Assembly (NCBI RefSeq): GCF_900091505.1
Contig: NZ_LT607409.1
Location: 4,774,001-4,838,000 of the forward strand
Length of the DNA: 64,000 nt
From: Micromonospora chokoriensis
GTDB lineage: Bacteria; Actinomycetota; Actinomycetes; Mycobacteriales; Micromonosporaceae
Reading direction: 5' to 3'
The position numbers and the translations under genes are program-made. The notes beneath the pieces were generated by a model. That model saw nothing but the letters and a program-made list of their open reading frames with translations, had not been told where the DNA came from and did no database searches. The first letter of the stretch is position 1. Every line of letters begins with the position of its first letter. This document shows, piece by piece, positions 32,413-41,486 of the stretch.

Positions 32413-34413
32413 CTACCGCGCCTTGGCGGGTTTGAGCGGCACGACGGTCAGGCCCTCCCGGAGGGACGGGTCGGCCGCGAGGACCCCGTCGACGGCCTGC
32501 TGGGCGGCTGGGCCGGCCACGATGAGCCGCAGCGGCCGCGGGGTACGGCGCAGGACCTCGGCGGTCCGCACGGGCTCCTCGAAGACGGAGAAGTAGATGC
32601 CGGGTTCGGTCTGGGCGGTGGTGCCCTGGATGGCGGAGAGGAAGACCGACTCCCGGTAGCTCTGCTCGCCGTTTCCGTCCACGACGAGGGTGACGGTGCC
32701 GGCGATCGCCGGGTACGCACGGGCGGCGGCGGCGGTCACCGCCGCCGAGCGGGTGATGGCGGTCCGGTCGCGGTGGACCCATGCCTTCGTCCAGGTGGCG
32801 TTGCTGGCGCTGCGGTGGAAGTAGCCCCCGGTCCAGCTGAATAGGCCGGTGCCGATGACCACCGCGATGGTCACCAGGACGGCGATGGCGACCGTGGGAA
32901 GAGCGGCGGTGATCGGGCGACGTCGTGGTTCGGCGTCGGCGCGAGGGGCGGGCACCGGCAGCAGTCGGGCGAGCGCGGCCGTGCCCACGATGAGCACGAG
33001 GATGAGCAGGTGGGCGCTCTTGCCGAAGTAGTACGCGGGTGGGCTGCCCTTGATGAGGTTGACGCCGGCCATGGTGGCGGAGAAGAGCACGGCGACGGAG
33101 AGGACGCCGAGGTAGCGTCGCCAGGTGGACTCGCCCCGGTTGGCGTTGGCGAGGATGGCGGCGAGGACGAGCGCGCCGAGCCCGACGACGGTGTTGTAGA
33201 TCTCGCCCAGTGGTGCGCCACCGGGGGCGGCGAGCGCTTCGGACTGCCCGGCGAAGAGCACGCCGATGACGGCGATCAGCGGTGCCAGTACGGCGGTGGG
33301 CCCGCCGATGATCGCGACGGTGCCGGGGCGGGCGCGCAGCCGGCGGCGGTCGGCGAACAGCCAGCAGAGCACCATGGCGCCGGTCGGTAGGAGGAACAGG
33401 TAGTAGCTGAAGCCGATGCCGATCAGCAGCGCCCCGATGAGGAGCAGTTGTTCGCGGAGCCGGTGCAGGGGGCGGGCGACGAGGGCGACGACGAACGCGG
33501 CGAGGCTGAGCCCGAAGGTCTCGCTGGGGTATCCGGCGACGAGCAGTCGGGGTAGCTCGGTGCCGAGGACGAGCGCGGTCACCGCGACGGTGAGGACCAG
33601 TCGGCGCAGTGGGTGCAGCGGACCGGCGATGTGGTGGGCCGCCCAGATCAGCGTCAGCACCAGCATCGCGAAGGTGGCCAGGGACCAGAAGAGGTAGTGG
33701 TTCATGAGGGCCGGCCCGCTGGGCAGCTCACCGGGGCTCTGGAAGCCGTCGAGCAGGGCGGTGACGACGTGCCAGCCCTGCGGGTAGTGGATCAGGCCGG
33801 AGAAGATGTGCTCCCGGGAGGCGTCGGGGTCGACGAAGAGGTAGCCGCCGAGGCGTCCGATCTCGTCGAACAGCGCGGGGTGCCGAGCGTTGTCCTCGCC
33901 GATCATGGCGAGGTTGAGGCGTTGACCGAAGCCGTCGGCCCGCAGGTAGGGGGTGGCGAGGTAGCCGGCGGCGAGGGCCGCGGCGGCGACCGACACCAGG
34001 TCGGACCATCGGGGTCGGGGCAGCCGGGGCGCGCGCTGGGACAGCACGGCGGCCAGGGCCAAGGCGGTGAGCGTCAGGCCGGTGACCGGGACCGGGTGCA
34101 GCCCCCACGGCCAGACGGTGAAGACCAGCCCGGCGGCGCAGGTGAGGCCGGCGAGCAGAGCCAGGGCGAGGACGAGGCGGTCGAGCAGGCTGCGGCCGGA
34201 GCGCAGCAGGCTGGCCGTGCCGAGCAGGATCAGCGGGGGCAGCAGCCAGGTCGCCTGGATGGCGTACGCGGCGAGCGGGACGAGCCAGCAGGCGAGGAAC
34301 ACGGCGATCAGCACGCGCGCGCTGGGGCGGCGGTGCGCGGGTGCGACGGCCCGGTCCCGGCTCGATGTGCCATCCGGCACTCTTGGCGTTTCCATCGTGG
34401 CCTGGGCGTGCAC
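32413..34413 (-). CDS. Large polytopic membrane protein, GT-C-like
   Basis: 666 residues with about 13 hydrophobic helices in the first 490 residues and a soluble C-terminal domain of about 130 residues (YFHRSASNATWTKAWVHRDR ... VDGNGEQSYRESVFLSAIQG). The first extracytoplasmic loop (RADGFGQRLNLAMIGEDNAR) has acidic residues like those of membrane GT-C glycosyltransferases that use polyprenyl-phosphate sugars. That assignment is tentative; no family motif is certain. GTG at 34413 has GAGGA five bases upstream. It separates dop from arc on the same strand. Confidence 0.6.
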   Translation of the reverse strand: MHAQATMETPRVPDGTSSRDRAVAPAHRRPSARVLIAVFLACWLVPLAAYAIQATWLLPPLILLGTASLLRSGRSLLDRLVLALALLAGLTCAAGLVFTVWPWGLHPVPVTGLTLTALALAAVLSQRAPRLPRPRWSDLVSVAAAALAAGYLATPYLRADGFGQRLNLAMIGEDNARHPALFDEIGRLGGYLFVDPDASREHIFSGLIHYPQGWHVVTALLDGFQSPGELPSGPALMNHYLFWSLATFAMLVLTLIWAAHHIAGPLHPLRRLVLTVAVTALVLGTELPRLLVAGYPSETFGLSLAAFVVALVARPLHRLREQLLLIGALLIGIGFSYYLFLLPTGAMVLCWLFADRRRLRARPGTVAIIGGPTAVLAPLIAVIGVLFAGQSEALAAPGGAPLGEIYNTVVGLGALVLAAILANANRGESTWRRYLGVLSVAVLFSATMAGVNLIKGSPPAYYFGKSAHLLILVLIVGTAALARLLPVPAPRADAEPRRRPITAALPTVAIAVLVTIAVVIGTGLFSWTGGYFHRSASNATWTKAWVHRDRTAITRSAAVTAAAARAYPAIAGTVTLVVDGNGEQSYRESVFLSAIQGTTAQTEPGIYFSVFEEPVRTAEVLRRTPRPLRLIVAGPAAQQAVDGVLAADPSLREGLTVVPLKPAKAR

Positions 34414-34523
34414 GGATGTCCTCGTTCGGTAGGTCGGTGAAATCGCCGCAGTCTAGCCGCTGTGAGCAGGGCCGATTGCCCAGTTCGGCGAGCTGGCGGT
34501 GAACGAGGGGTGAACGAGACACG

Positions 34524-34559
34524 CCGCGGCGGCACCGGAGGAGTCCGGTGCCGCCGCGG
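34524..34559 (-). terminator. Perfect 15-base terminator hairpin after arc
   Basis: CCGCGGCGGCACCGG and its exact complement around AGGAGT, five bases downstream of the arc stop codon. Confidence 0.85.
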
Positions 34560-34564
34560 AGCGG

Positions 34565-36349
34565 TCAGAGGTATTGACCGGTGTTGCTGGCGGTCTCGAT
34601 GGACCGACCGGCCTCGGTGCCCTTGCCGCCGGAGACGAGCGTGCGGATGTAGACGATCCGCTCGCCCTTCTTGCCGGAGATGCGGGCCCAGTCGTCGGGG
34701 TTGGTGGTGTTGGGGAGGTCCTCGTTCTCGCGGAACTCGTCGACGCAGGCGTCGAGCAGGTGCTGCAGTCGCAACCCCTTGCGTCCGGAGGTGAGGAACT
34801 CCTTGATGGCCATCTTCTTGCTCCGGTCGACGATGTTCTGGATCATCGCGCCGGAGTTGAAGTCCTTGAAGTAGAGGACTTCCTTGTCACCGTTGGCGTA
34901 GGTGACCTCGAGGAAGCGGTTCTCCTCGGTTTCGGAGTACATCCGCAGCACCACGGCGTCGATCATCGCCGCGACGGTGGCCTGGGGGTCGGCCCCGTGC
35001 TCGGTCAGGTCGTCCGGGTGCAGGGGCAACCCGGAGAGGATGTACTTCGAGAAGATGTCCTTTGCCGCTTCGGCGTCCGGTCGCTCGATCTTGATCTTCA
35101 CGTCGAGCCGACCGGGGCGCAGGATCGCCGGGTCGATCATGTCTTCCCGGTTGGAGGCGCCGATGACGATGACGTTCTCCAGCCCCTCCACCCCGTCGAT
35201 CTCGCTGAGCAGCTGCGGGACGATGGTGTTCTCCACGTCGGAGGAGACACCGGAGCCGCGGGTCCGGAAGATCGAGTCCATCTCGTCGAAGAACACGATC
35301 ACCGGCGTGCCCTCGCCGGCCTTTTCCCGCGCCCGCTGGAAGATCAGCCGGATGTGCCGCTCGGTCTCGCCGACGTACTTGTTGAGCAGCTCGGGGCCCT
35401 TGATGTTGAGGAAGAAGCTGGTGTGCTTCTCCTTGCCCTGCCGCTCGGCGATCTTCTTGGCCAGCGAGTTGGCCACCGCCTTGGCGATGAGCGTCTTGCC
35501 ACAGCCGGGCGGGCCGTAGAGCAGGATGCCCTTGGGCGGGCGGAGCTGGTGCTCACGGAACAGGTCCGCGTGCAGGAAGGGCAACTCCACCGCGTCGCGG
35601 ATCTGCTCGATCTGCGACTGGAGGCCACCGATGTCGCCGTAGTCGACGTCGGGCACCTCCTCCAGGACCAGCTCCTCGACCTCGCTCTTCGGGATCCGCT
35701 CGTACGCGTACGCCGAGCGGGGCTCGATCATGAGCGAGTCGCCGGCTCGGATCGCCGAGCCGATCAGTGTCTCGGCGAGGTGCACGATGCGTTCCTCGTC
35801 GGAGTGGGAGACCACCAGCGCCCGATCACCCGGCCCGCCACCTGGCCCCTCCAGGATCTCCTTGAGCATCACGACCTCACCGACCCGCTCATAGCCGAAC
35901 GCGTCGACGATGTTGAGCGCGTCGTTGAGCAGGACCTCCTGGCCACGGCGCAGGTCGCCCACCTCGAGTGAGGGCGAGACCGCGACCCGTAGCTTGCGGC
36001 CGCCGGTGAAGACGTCCACCGTGCCGTCGTCGTGCTTGGCGAGGAAGACGCCGTAACCACTCGGCGGTTGCGCGAGGCGGTCGATCTCCTCCTTGAGCGT
36101 GACGATCTGCGTGCGAGCCTCCTTGAGGGTGCTCACCAGCCGGTCGTTGTTCTCGGTCAGCCGCGCCAACTGTGCCTGGGTGGCCGCCAGCCGCTCTTCG
36201 AGCTGCCGGACGTGTCGGGGGCTTTCGGTCAACTTACGCCGCACCAGAGCGAGTTCCTCCTGAAGGAACGCGACCTGCGTGGAGAGATCGTGGGCTTCCT
36301 TCTCCCACCGTGCGGCGCGCGAGTCCGCGTCGTCGCTGCGTGCTGCCAC
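34565..36349 (-). CDS. arc: Proteasome-activating AAA ATPase ARC (Mpa)
   Basis: 594 residues. Ring ATPase that binds Pup, unfolds the substrate and feeds the 20S core. Order: N-terminal coiled coil (about 10-80, binds Pup), tandem OB domains, AAA domain with GPPGCGKT (about 278-285), FFDEMDSIF (Walker B) and arginine finger region NREDMIDPAILRPGRLD. The C-terminus NTGQYL has the penultimate Tyr that docks into PrcA pockets. GTG at 36349 has GGAGGT five bases upstream. Upstream in-frame extension lacks coiled-coil character. Confidence 0.96.
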   Translation of the reverse strand: MAARSDDADSRAARWEKEAHDLSTQVAFLQEELALVRRKLTESPRHVRQLEERLAATQAQLARLTENNDRLVSTLKEARTQIVTLKEEIDRLAQPPSGYGVFLAKHDDGTVDVFTGGRKLRVAVSPSLEVGDLRRGQEVLLNDALNIVDAFGYERVGEVVMLKEILEGPGGGPGDRALVVSHSDEERIVHLAETLIGSAIRAGDSLMIEPRSAYAYERIPKSEVEELVLEEVPDVDYGDIGGLQSQIEQIRDAVELPFLHADLFREHQLRPPKGILLYGPPGCGKTLIAKAVANSLAKKIAERQGKEKHTSFFLNIKGPELLNKYVGETERHIRLIFQRAREKAGEGTPVIVFFDEMDSIFRTRGSGVSSDVENTIVPQLLSEIDGVEGLENVIVIGASNREDMIDPAILRPGRLDVKIKIERPDAEAAKDIFSKYILSGLPLHPDDLTEHGADPQATVAAMIDAVVLRMYSETEENRFLEVTYANGDKEVLYFKDFNSGAMIQNIVDRSKKMAIKEFLTSGRKGLRLQHLLDACVDEFRENEDLPNTTNPDDWARISGKKGERIVYIRTLVSGGKGTEAGRSIETASNTGQYL

Positions 36350-36512
36350 GTCCCACCTCCCCGGGGGGCTTGAACGTTCTGCCCTAACACTAGCCGCTAT
36401 GAGGCCGATTCGGTCCCACGCAACACCCTCGTCACCGAACCTTGATCGCCAAGGGTGGCCTGACGGGCGGTTACCGGCGTTCGGGTACCGTCGGAGCGTA
36501 GGACGGGAGAAC

Positions 36513-36821
36513 ATGGGGGGTGCACCGGTGGCCGAGGTCGCGACCGATCAGCTGCAGGTCTGGGTGGACCAGGATCTCTGCACAGGCGACGGTCTCTGCG
36601 TGCAGTACGCGCCGGAGGTCTTCGAGTTCGACATCGACGGCCTGGCGTACGTCAAGCGCGCCGACGGTGAACTGCTGTTGGCGCCGGGCAGCCGGGTCGA
36701 CGTGCCCGCCCACCTGCGGCTCGAAGTGATCGACTCCGCGAAGGAATGCCCGGGCGACTGCATCCACGTGGTGCGCGGCGACGGTGTCGAGGTCGCCGGC
36801 CCGGACGCCGAGGACGACTGA
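36513..36821 (+). CDS. Small ferredoxin
   Basis: 102 residues. VDQDLCTGDGLCVQYAPEVFEF and later SAKECPGDCIHVV supply four cysteines in the pattern of single-cluster [3Fe-4S] or [4Fe-4S] ferredoxins that serve P450s and other oxidoreductases. Acidic C-terminus. ATG at 36513 follows GGGAG; GTG at 36528 is a possible inner start. Divergent from arc; no obvious redox partner in the window. Confidence 0.85.
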   Translation: MGGAPVAEVATDQLQVWVDQDLCTGDGLCVQYAPEVFEFDIDGLAYVKRADGELLLAPGSRVDVPAHLRLEVIDSAKECPGDCIHVVRGDGVEVAGPDAEDD

Positions 36822-36830
36822 CCGACCGCA

Positions 36831-36857
36831 CCGGCCGGGCCGCGCGGGCCCGGCCGG
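36831..36857. terminator. Bidirectional hairpin between ferredoxin and a convergent gene
   Basis: CCGGCCGGGCC and its exact complement around five bases, ten bases after the ferredoxin stop. Confidence 0.7.
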
Positions 36858-36879
36858 AGCCCCGAAGAAGGGGTACGCC

Positions 36880-37452
36880 TCAGAGCATCGGACGGCCGAC
36901 CACCGAGGCGACCAGCCGCGCGAATTCCTCCAACCGGGCGATCTGCCCGGCCCCGCCGTCGTCGAGGGTCTTGCCGAAGCGCAGCGCGTCGTGTCGTGGC
37001 GTGCCGGCCATCTCCTCGCTCGGCGGCGCCTCGTCGAGTGAGGTCAGCAGCAGGTAGACGTCGATGCTGTCGACCCGGATCTCACCGCTGTCGGACCGGT
37101 TGAGCCGCCGTCGGCAGCCGACCTCGGTGATGGTGGAGACCGGCACCACCCGCAGCGACGACGTCATCGAGCCCGGCGGACCCTCCTCCGGCGGCACGTC
37201 CTCGCCGTGCCAGAGGATCAGGCGGCTGCCGTCACAGACGACGACCTCCTGCCACACGCCGTTGACCTCGTTGACGAAGCGTTCCAGCGTGAAGCCGAGC
37301 ACCGACGCGCCGCGCAGCACACCGCCGAGCGCCTCCAGGGCGACGTCCGGGTCGCGCAGGTAGGCGCGCGCCGCGGATTCGAGGTCCTGGTAGGGCGACC
37401 AGTCGGGAAAGACCGCGGGCAGGTCACCGCCGCCGTAGCCCGGTCGGCTCAT
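36880..37452 (-). CDS. Conserved hypothetical protein downstream of trmI
   Basis: 190 residues, soluble. Features: DLPAVFPDWSPYQDLESAAR, LGGVLRGASVLGFTLERFVN, VVCDGSRLILWHGEDVPPEE, TEVGCRRRLNRSDSGEIRVD, SIDVYLLLTSLDE. No domain recognised with confidence. A good ribosome site (GGAGG seven bases before ATG at 37452) and position 40 bases after trmI suggest cotranscription with the M50 protease and trmI. Confidence 0.7.
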   Translation of the reverse strand: MSRPGYGGGDLPAVFPDWSPYQDLESAARAYLRDPDVALEALGGVLRGASVLGFTLERFVNEVNGVWQEVVVCDGSRLILWHGEDVPPEEGPPGSMTSSLRVVPVSTITEVGCRRRLNRSDSGEIRVDSIDVYLLLTSLDEAPPSEEMAGTPRHDALRFGKTLDDGGAGQIARLEEFARLVASVVGRPML

Positions 37453-37492
37453 GCCGGCGCCTCCCCCTGCTCGCCGACGCCCAGCTCTCTGG

Positions 37493-38485
37493 TCACGGCC
37501 TGTCCATCTCCCCCGTACCGTCGGGAAGCGCGCCGGCCGCCTGGGCGGCGGCGGCCTGCCGGGCCGCCTCCGCCGCGCGCAGGTCCTGGCGGCGTTGGGC
37601 GTACGCCTCGGTGCCCTTGCTGGGCTTGCGGCGGCGCGGTGGCGCGGTCACTCCCGGGGCCAGCTTGCGCGCGGACACCAGGAACGCGGTGTGCGCGATC
37701 ATCCGGTGGTCCGGGCGGACGGCGAGGCCCTCGGCGTGCCAGTCACGCACCAGCGACTCCCAGGCCCGTGGCTCGGTCCAGCCGCCGCGCTCGCGCAACG
37801 CCTCGACCAGCTCGGACAGCTGCGGTGTGGTGGCGACGTAGCCGATGAACACCCCGCCGGGCACCAGCGCCCGCTCCACCATGTCGAGGGTCTCCCAGGG
37901 GGTCAGCATGTCCAGGATGATCCGGTCGAAGCCGGTCTCCTGGCACTGCGCGACGTCACCGACGTGCAGGTGCCACGACGGGTGCGGTCCGTTGAAGAAG
38001 GCCTCGACGTTGCGCTTGGCGATCTGGGCGAAGTCGTCACGTACCTCGAACGAGTGCAGTTCGCCCTCGGTGCCGACGGCCCGCAGCAGGGAGCAGCTCA
38101 GCGCGCCGGAGCCGGCGCCGGCTTCGAGGACCTTCGCACCGGGGAAGATGTCACCCATCGCGACGATCTGCGCCGAGTCCTTCGGGTAGATGACCTGGGC
38201 GCCGCGCGGCATGGACAGCACATAGTCCGACAGCAGTGGCCGCAGGGCCAGGAACGCGGTGCCGCCGCCGGAGGTGGTCACCACGCTGCCGTCGGGGAGC
38301 CCGATCAGCGTGTCGTGCGCCAGGATGCCGCGGTGGGTGTGGAACTCCTTGCCCGGCTCCAGCGTCACGGTGTGCATCCGCCCCTTGGGGTCGGTCAACT
38401 GGACCCGGTCGCCGGGCCGGAAGGGCCCTCGGTGCACGGGTGTCAGCGCCGGGGTGGCCGGGACGGTGGAGGGAGTTGCGGTCAC
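37493..38485 (-). CDS. trmI: tRNA (adenine-58-N1)-methyltransferase TrmI
   Basis: 330 residues. Methylates A58 in the T-loop of tRNA with S-adenosylmethionine. N-terminal barrel (GPFRPGDRVQLTDPKGRMHT), IYPKDSAQIVAMGDIFPGAK, SAM site VLEAGAGSGALSCSLLRAVG, acidic loop SFEVRDDFAQIAKRNVEAF, LDMLTPWETLDMVERAL. A basic/Ala-rich tail of about 60 residues follows. GTG at 38485 overlaps the preceding stop by four bases. Confidence 0.94.
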   Translation of the reverse strand: MTATPSTVPATPALTPVHRGPFRPGDRVQLTDPKGRMHTVTLEPGKEFHTHRGILAHDTLIGLPDGSVVTTSGGGTAFLALRPLLSDYVLSMPRGAQVIYPKDSAQIVAMGDIFPGAKVLEAGAGSGALSCSLLRAVGTEGELHSFEVRDDFAQIAKRNVEAFFNGPHPSWHLHVGDVAQCQETGFDRIILDMLTPWETLDMVERALVPGGVFIGYVATTPQLSELVEALRERGGWTEPRAWESLVRDWHAEGLAVRPDHRMIAHTAFLVSARKLAPGVTAPPRRRKPSKGTEAYAQRRQDLRAAEAARQAAAAQAAGALPDGTGEMDRP

Positions 38486-39636
38486 TGTGTCATCTTCCGG
38501 TTGGGTTCGAGGAGCTGTGCGAGGTCCGCGATGTGCAGAATGCCGACGACATCTTCGCCTGACGTCACCACGTACTGCGCGCCCGGGTGGGTCTGTACGG
38601 CCTCCATCACCCGCTCGCCGTCCCAGCCGAGCGTCAGGGTGGGGAGCGTGCCCAGTGATCGGGCGACGGCGTCCACCGCCAGCCACGGTCGGCGCTCGAC
38701 CGGCACCGCGTCGGCGGCGACCGGGTCGACCAGGGCCGCCGGCCGTCCCGCCGAGTCGGTGACCAGCAGGGCGGAGTGGGGTTGCCCCCCGTCGGCGCGT
38801 CGGCGCTGCGCCTCGGCCAGCGGCGTGCCGGTGGTCACCGGACAGACCGGACGGGCCAGCCGGGACAGGTCGATGAGGGGGAACCGGCGACTGACCCGGG
38901 CGGCCCGGATCGACTGCCCGGCGCCGCGCCAGAGGGTGACGGCGACCAGCAACATCAGCGGCAACGCCAGGGGCGCCAGGTAGTCGGCGACGGTGAGCAC
39001 CACGACCACGACCGTGGTGCCGACGGCGACGACGCGCCCCGCCCAGCCGGCGACCTCGGTGCCGAGGTGCCGGTCGCGGGTCAGCCCCCACACCGCGGCG
39101 CGCAGCGCCCGGCCACCGTCGAGCGGCAGCCCGGGCAGGCTGTTGAACAGCGCGACGATGACGTTGCTGACCGCGAGCTGGAAGGCGAGCTGGTGGACCA
39201 CGGTCCCCGGTGGCAGGGCGAGGGTGGCCGCGACCGCGAGGACGCCGAGCACCGCGGAGACCGCCGGTCCGGCCAGTGACACCAGCAGGTCGACGCGCGG
39301 TGACGGGGCGTCCCGGTCCATCTCGGTGTAGCCGCCGAGCAGTTCCAGGGTGATCCCGCGCACACCGATGCCGTAGCGGCGGGCGGTCAGGGCGTGCCCC
39401 AGCTCGTGCAGCAGCACCGAGCCGAGCAGGGACACCACGAAGCCGAAGCCGATCAGGTAGCCGCTGATCTGCGGCAGGTCCAGCTGACGGGCGGCGAACT
39501 CGGCGTACAGCACGGCGATGATCACCGCGAGCAGGACCATGGAGCCGTTGAGGTGCAGCGGCACCCCGAACACCCGGCCGACGTTGAGGCCGAGGCGGCG
39601 GTCGGGTCGGCGCGGTGGTCGGGTTCGTCGCTCCAT
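38482..39636 (-). CDS. Site-2 protease family M50 metallopeptidase with CBS domains
   Basis: 384 residues. Intramembrane zinc protease: VLLHELGHALTARRYG (HExxH) and NSLPGLPLDGGRALRAAVWG (third ligand Asp in LDGG). Four to six membrane helices, then a C-terminal pair of CBS-like segments (VTSGEDVVGILHIADLAQLL). Similar to actinobacterial Rip3 and SpoIVFB-type enzymes that cut membrane anti-sigma factors. ATG at 39636 is seven bases after TAGCAT. Forms an operon with trmI. Confidence 0.9.
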   Translation of the reverse strand: MERRTRPPRRPDRRLGLNVGRVFGVPLHLNGSMVLLAVIIAVLYAEFAARQLDLPQISGYLIGFGFVVSLLGSVLLHELGHALTARRYGIGVRGITLELLGGYTEMDRDAPSPRVDLLVSLAGPAVSAVLGVLAVAATLALPPGTVVHQLAFQLAVSNVIVALFNSLPGLPLDGGRALRAAVWGLTRDRHLGTEVAGWAGRVVAVGTTVVVVVLTVADYLAPLALPLMLLVAVTLWRGAGQSIRAARVSRRFPLIDLSRLARPVCPVTTGTPLAEAQRRRADGGQPHSALLVTDSAGRPAALVDPVAADAVPVERRPWLAVDAVARSLGTLPTLTLGWDGERVMEAVQTHPGAQYVVTSGEDVVGILHIADLAQLLEPNRKMTQ

Positions 39637-39643
39637 CGGCACG

Positions 39644-39649
39644 ATGCTA
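39644..39649 (-). promoter_or_regulatory. -10 element of the M50 protease gene
   Basis: TAGCAT, seven bases before ATG at 39636. Confidence 0.5.
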
Positions 39650-39699
39650 CGGACCGTCGCTGTGTGGGGCGGGCGGCGGTGGGTGTCACACCGGTGCCC

Positions 39700-39705
39700 T
39701 AACCT
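39700..39705 (+). promoter_or_regulatory. -10 element of the RecB-like nuclease gene
   Basis: TAACCT, eight bases before ATG at 39714. Confidence 0.45.
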
Positions 39706-39713
39706 TTGCGGAC

Positions 39714-40628
39714 ATGACGGCGGAACCGGTCACCACCACCCAGCCCTCCTCCCCGGCGCAGGCGCCGCCGACGGTGCGGGCCTCGCTGTCGCCGTCGCGG
39801 GCGGCGGATTTCAAGACCTGCCCGTTGCTCTACCGGTTCCGCAGCATCGACCGGCTGCCCGAGCGCACCACGATGGAGCAGGCCCGCGGCACGTTGGTGC
39901 ACGCGGTGCTGGAGCGGCTGTTCGACCTGCCCGCGCAGGGGCGCACGCCGGCTGCCGCCGGCGATCTGGTGGCACCCCAGTGGGACCGGCTGGTCACCGA
40001 GCAGCCGGAGCTGGCCGAGTTGTTCGAGGGGGCGGAGCCGACCGACCCGGCGGAGTTCCTCCGCTCGGCCGCCGGGCTGCTGGAGGGTTACTTCGCGGTG
40101 GAGGACCCGACCCGGCTGGAGCCGGCCGAGCGGGAGAGCCTGATCTCGGCGGTGGTCGACGAGGAGCTGCTCATCCGGGGCTACCTGGACCGGCTCGACG
40201 TCGCGCCGGACGGCGCGCTGCGCGTGGTCGACTACAAGACCGGCGGCGCGCCGCGGGAGGCGTTCGAGGCGCGGGCGCTGTTCCAGCTGAAGTTCTACGC
40301 CCTCGTGCTGTGGCGCACCCGGGGGGTGGTGCCCCGGGTGCTGCGGTTGCTCTACCTGCGCGACGCCGAGGTGCTGGACTACACGCCCGACGCCGACGAG
40401 CTGGTCCGCTTCGAGCGCACCGTCGTCGCCCTGTGGCGGGCGATCGAGCAGGCGACCGCCCGGCAGGATTTCCGGCCCCGGCCGAGCCGGCTCTGCGACT
40501 GGTGCAGCCACCAGGCCCTGTGTCCCACCTTCGGCGGCACCCCACCGCCGTTCCCGGTGGCGGCGGCGACCGCCGACCCGCTGCGCGACTCCCGGTCCGC
40601 TCCGGTGGCGCCGGGCGCCGACGAGTGA
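39714..40628 (+). CDS. RecB-family PD-(D/E)xK exonuclease with Fe-S cysteines
   Basis: 304 residues. LSPSRAADFKTCPLLYRFRS at the start, RGTLVHAVLERL, LIRGYLDRLDVAPDGALRVV with DYKTG (Asp and Lys of the nuclease core), and CDWCSHQALC near the end. The lone early Cys plus the C-terminal CxxCx5C set is the pattern of AddB/Cas4-type [4Fe-4S] nucleases. It has no helicase domain. Corresponds by position to Rv2119 of M. tuberculosis. Probable DNA repair nuclease. Confidence 0.9.
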   Translation: MTAEPVTTTQPSSPAQAPPTVRASLSPSRAADFKTCPLLYRFRSIDRLPERTTMEQARGTLVHAVLERLFDLPAQGRTPAAAGDLVAPQWDRLVTEQPELAELFEGAEPTDPAEFLRSAAGLLEGYFAVEDPTRLEPAERESLISAVVDEELLIRGYLDRLDVAPDGALRVVDYKTGGAPREAFEARALFQLKFYALVLWRTRGVVPRVLRLLYLRDAEVLDYTPDADELVRFERTVVALWRAIEQATARQDFRPRPSRLCDWCSHQALCPTFGGTPPPFPVAAATADPLRDSRSAPVAPGADE

Positions 40629-40799
40629 CGGCCCGCTCCGCGGGGCACTGACGCCGCCGACCCGCGACCCGACATCGGCGGTGCCGCTGCGATCGGGACA
40701 CCGCGACGGGCCGCGCTCTACGGTGATCCGCGACGCACCGGCCGGCGTACGCGAGGATGGCCGGTGCGGCAGCACGATGTCGGCGGGACAGGAGATGTG

Positions 40800-41486
40800 A
40801 TGACCGATCGGATGGCCCCGGCGCGGCCGGTACGCATCCTGCTCGCCGACGACCAGCCGCTGCTGCGTACCGGGTTCCGGATGGTGCTGGGCGCCGAGGG
40901 CGACCTGGACGTGGTGGCGGAGGCCGGGGACGGCGTGGAGGCGGTGGAGCTGTCCCGCCGGCTGCTACCCGACGTGGTCCTGATGGACATCCGGATGCCA
41001 CGGATGGACGGGGTGGCCGCGACCCGGGCGATCGTCGACGCCCGCCTGCCGGTGCGGGTGCTGGTGTTGACCACCTTCGACCTGGACGAGTACGTGGTGG
41101 GCGCGCTGCGCGCGGGCGCCAGCGGGTTCCTGGCCAAGGACGTGCCGGCCGCAGAGTTGATCTCGGCGATCCGCACCATCGCGGGTGGCGACGCGGTGGT
41201 GGCGCCCCGGATCCTGCGGCGGCTGCTGGACCGGTTCGCCGCCCTGCTGCCCGACCCGGCGGCGACGCCCGCGACAGCCCTCGACGCGCTCACCGACCGG
41301 GAACGTGAGGTGCTGGTGCAGGTCGCGCGCGGGCTGTCCAACGCCGAGATCGCCGCGGTGCTGTCGGTCAGCGAGACCACCATCAAGACCCACGTCGGGC
41401 ACGTGCTGACCAAGCTGCGCCTGCGCGACCGGGTGCAGGCGGTGGTGCTGGCGTACGAGTCGGGTCTGGTCCGCCCCCGGGCGTAG
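40800..41486 (+). CDS. NarL/LuxR-family response regulator, orphan
   Basis: 228 residues. Receiver domain: LLADDQPLLRTGFRMVLGAE (acid pair), VVLMDIRMP with phospho-acceptor D63, VLTTFD, FLAKD (Lys). Linker, then LuxR-type HTH (LTDREREVLVQVARGLSNAE, SVSETTIKTHVGHVLTKLRL). No histidine kinase is next to it. ATG at 40800 has AGGAG five bases before; an in-frame upstream GTG lacks one. May control the neighbouring ABC transporter (weak inference). Confidence 0.92.
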   Translation: MTDRMAPARPVRILLADDQPLLRTGFRMVLGAEGDLDVVAEAGDGVEAVELSRRLLPDVVLMDIRMPRMDGVAATRAIVDARLPVRVLVLTTFDLDEYVVGALRAGASGFLAKDVPAAELISAIRTIAGGDAVVAPRILRRLLDRFAALLPDPAATPATALDALTDREREVLVQVARGLSNAEIAAVLSVSETTIKTHVGHVLTKLRLRDRVQAVVLAYESGLVRPRA

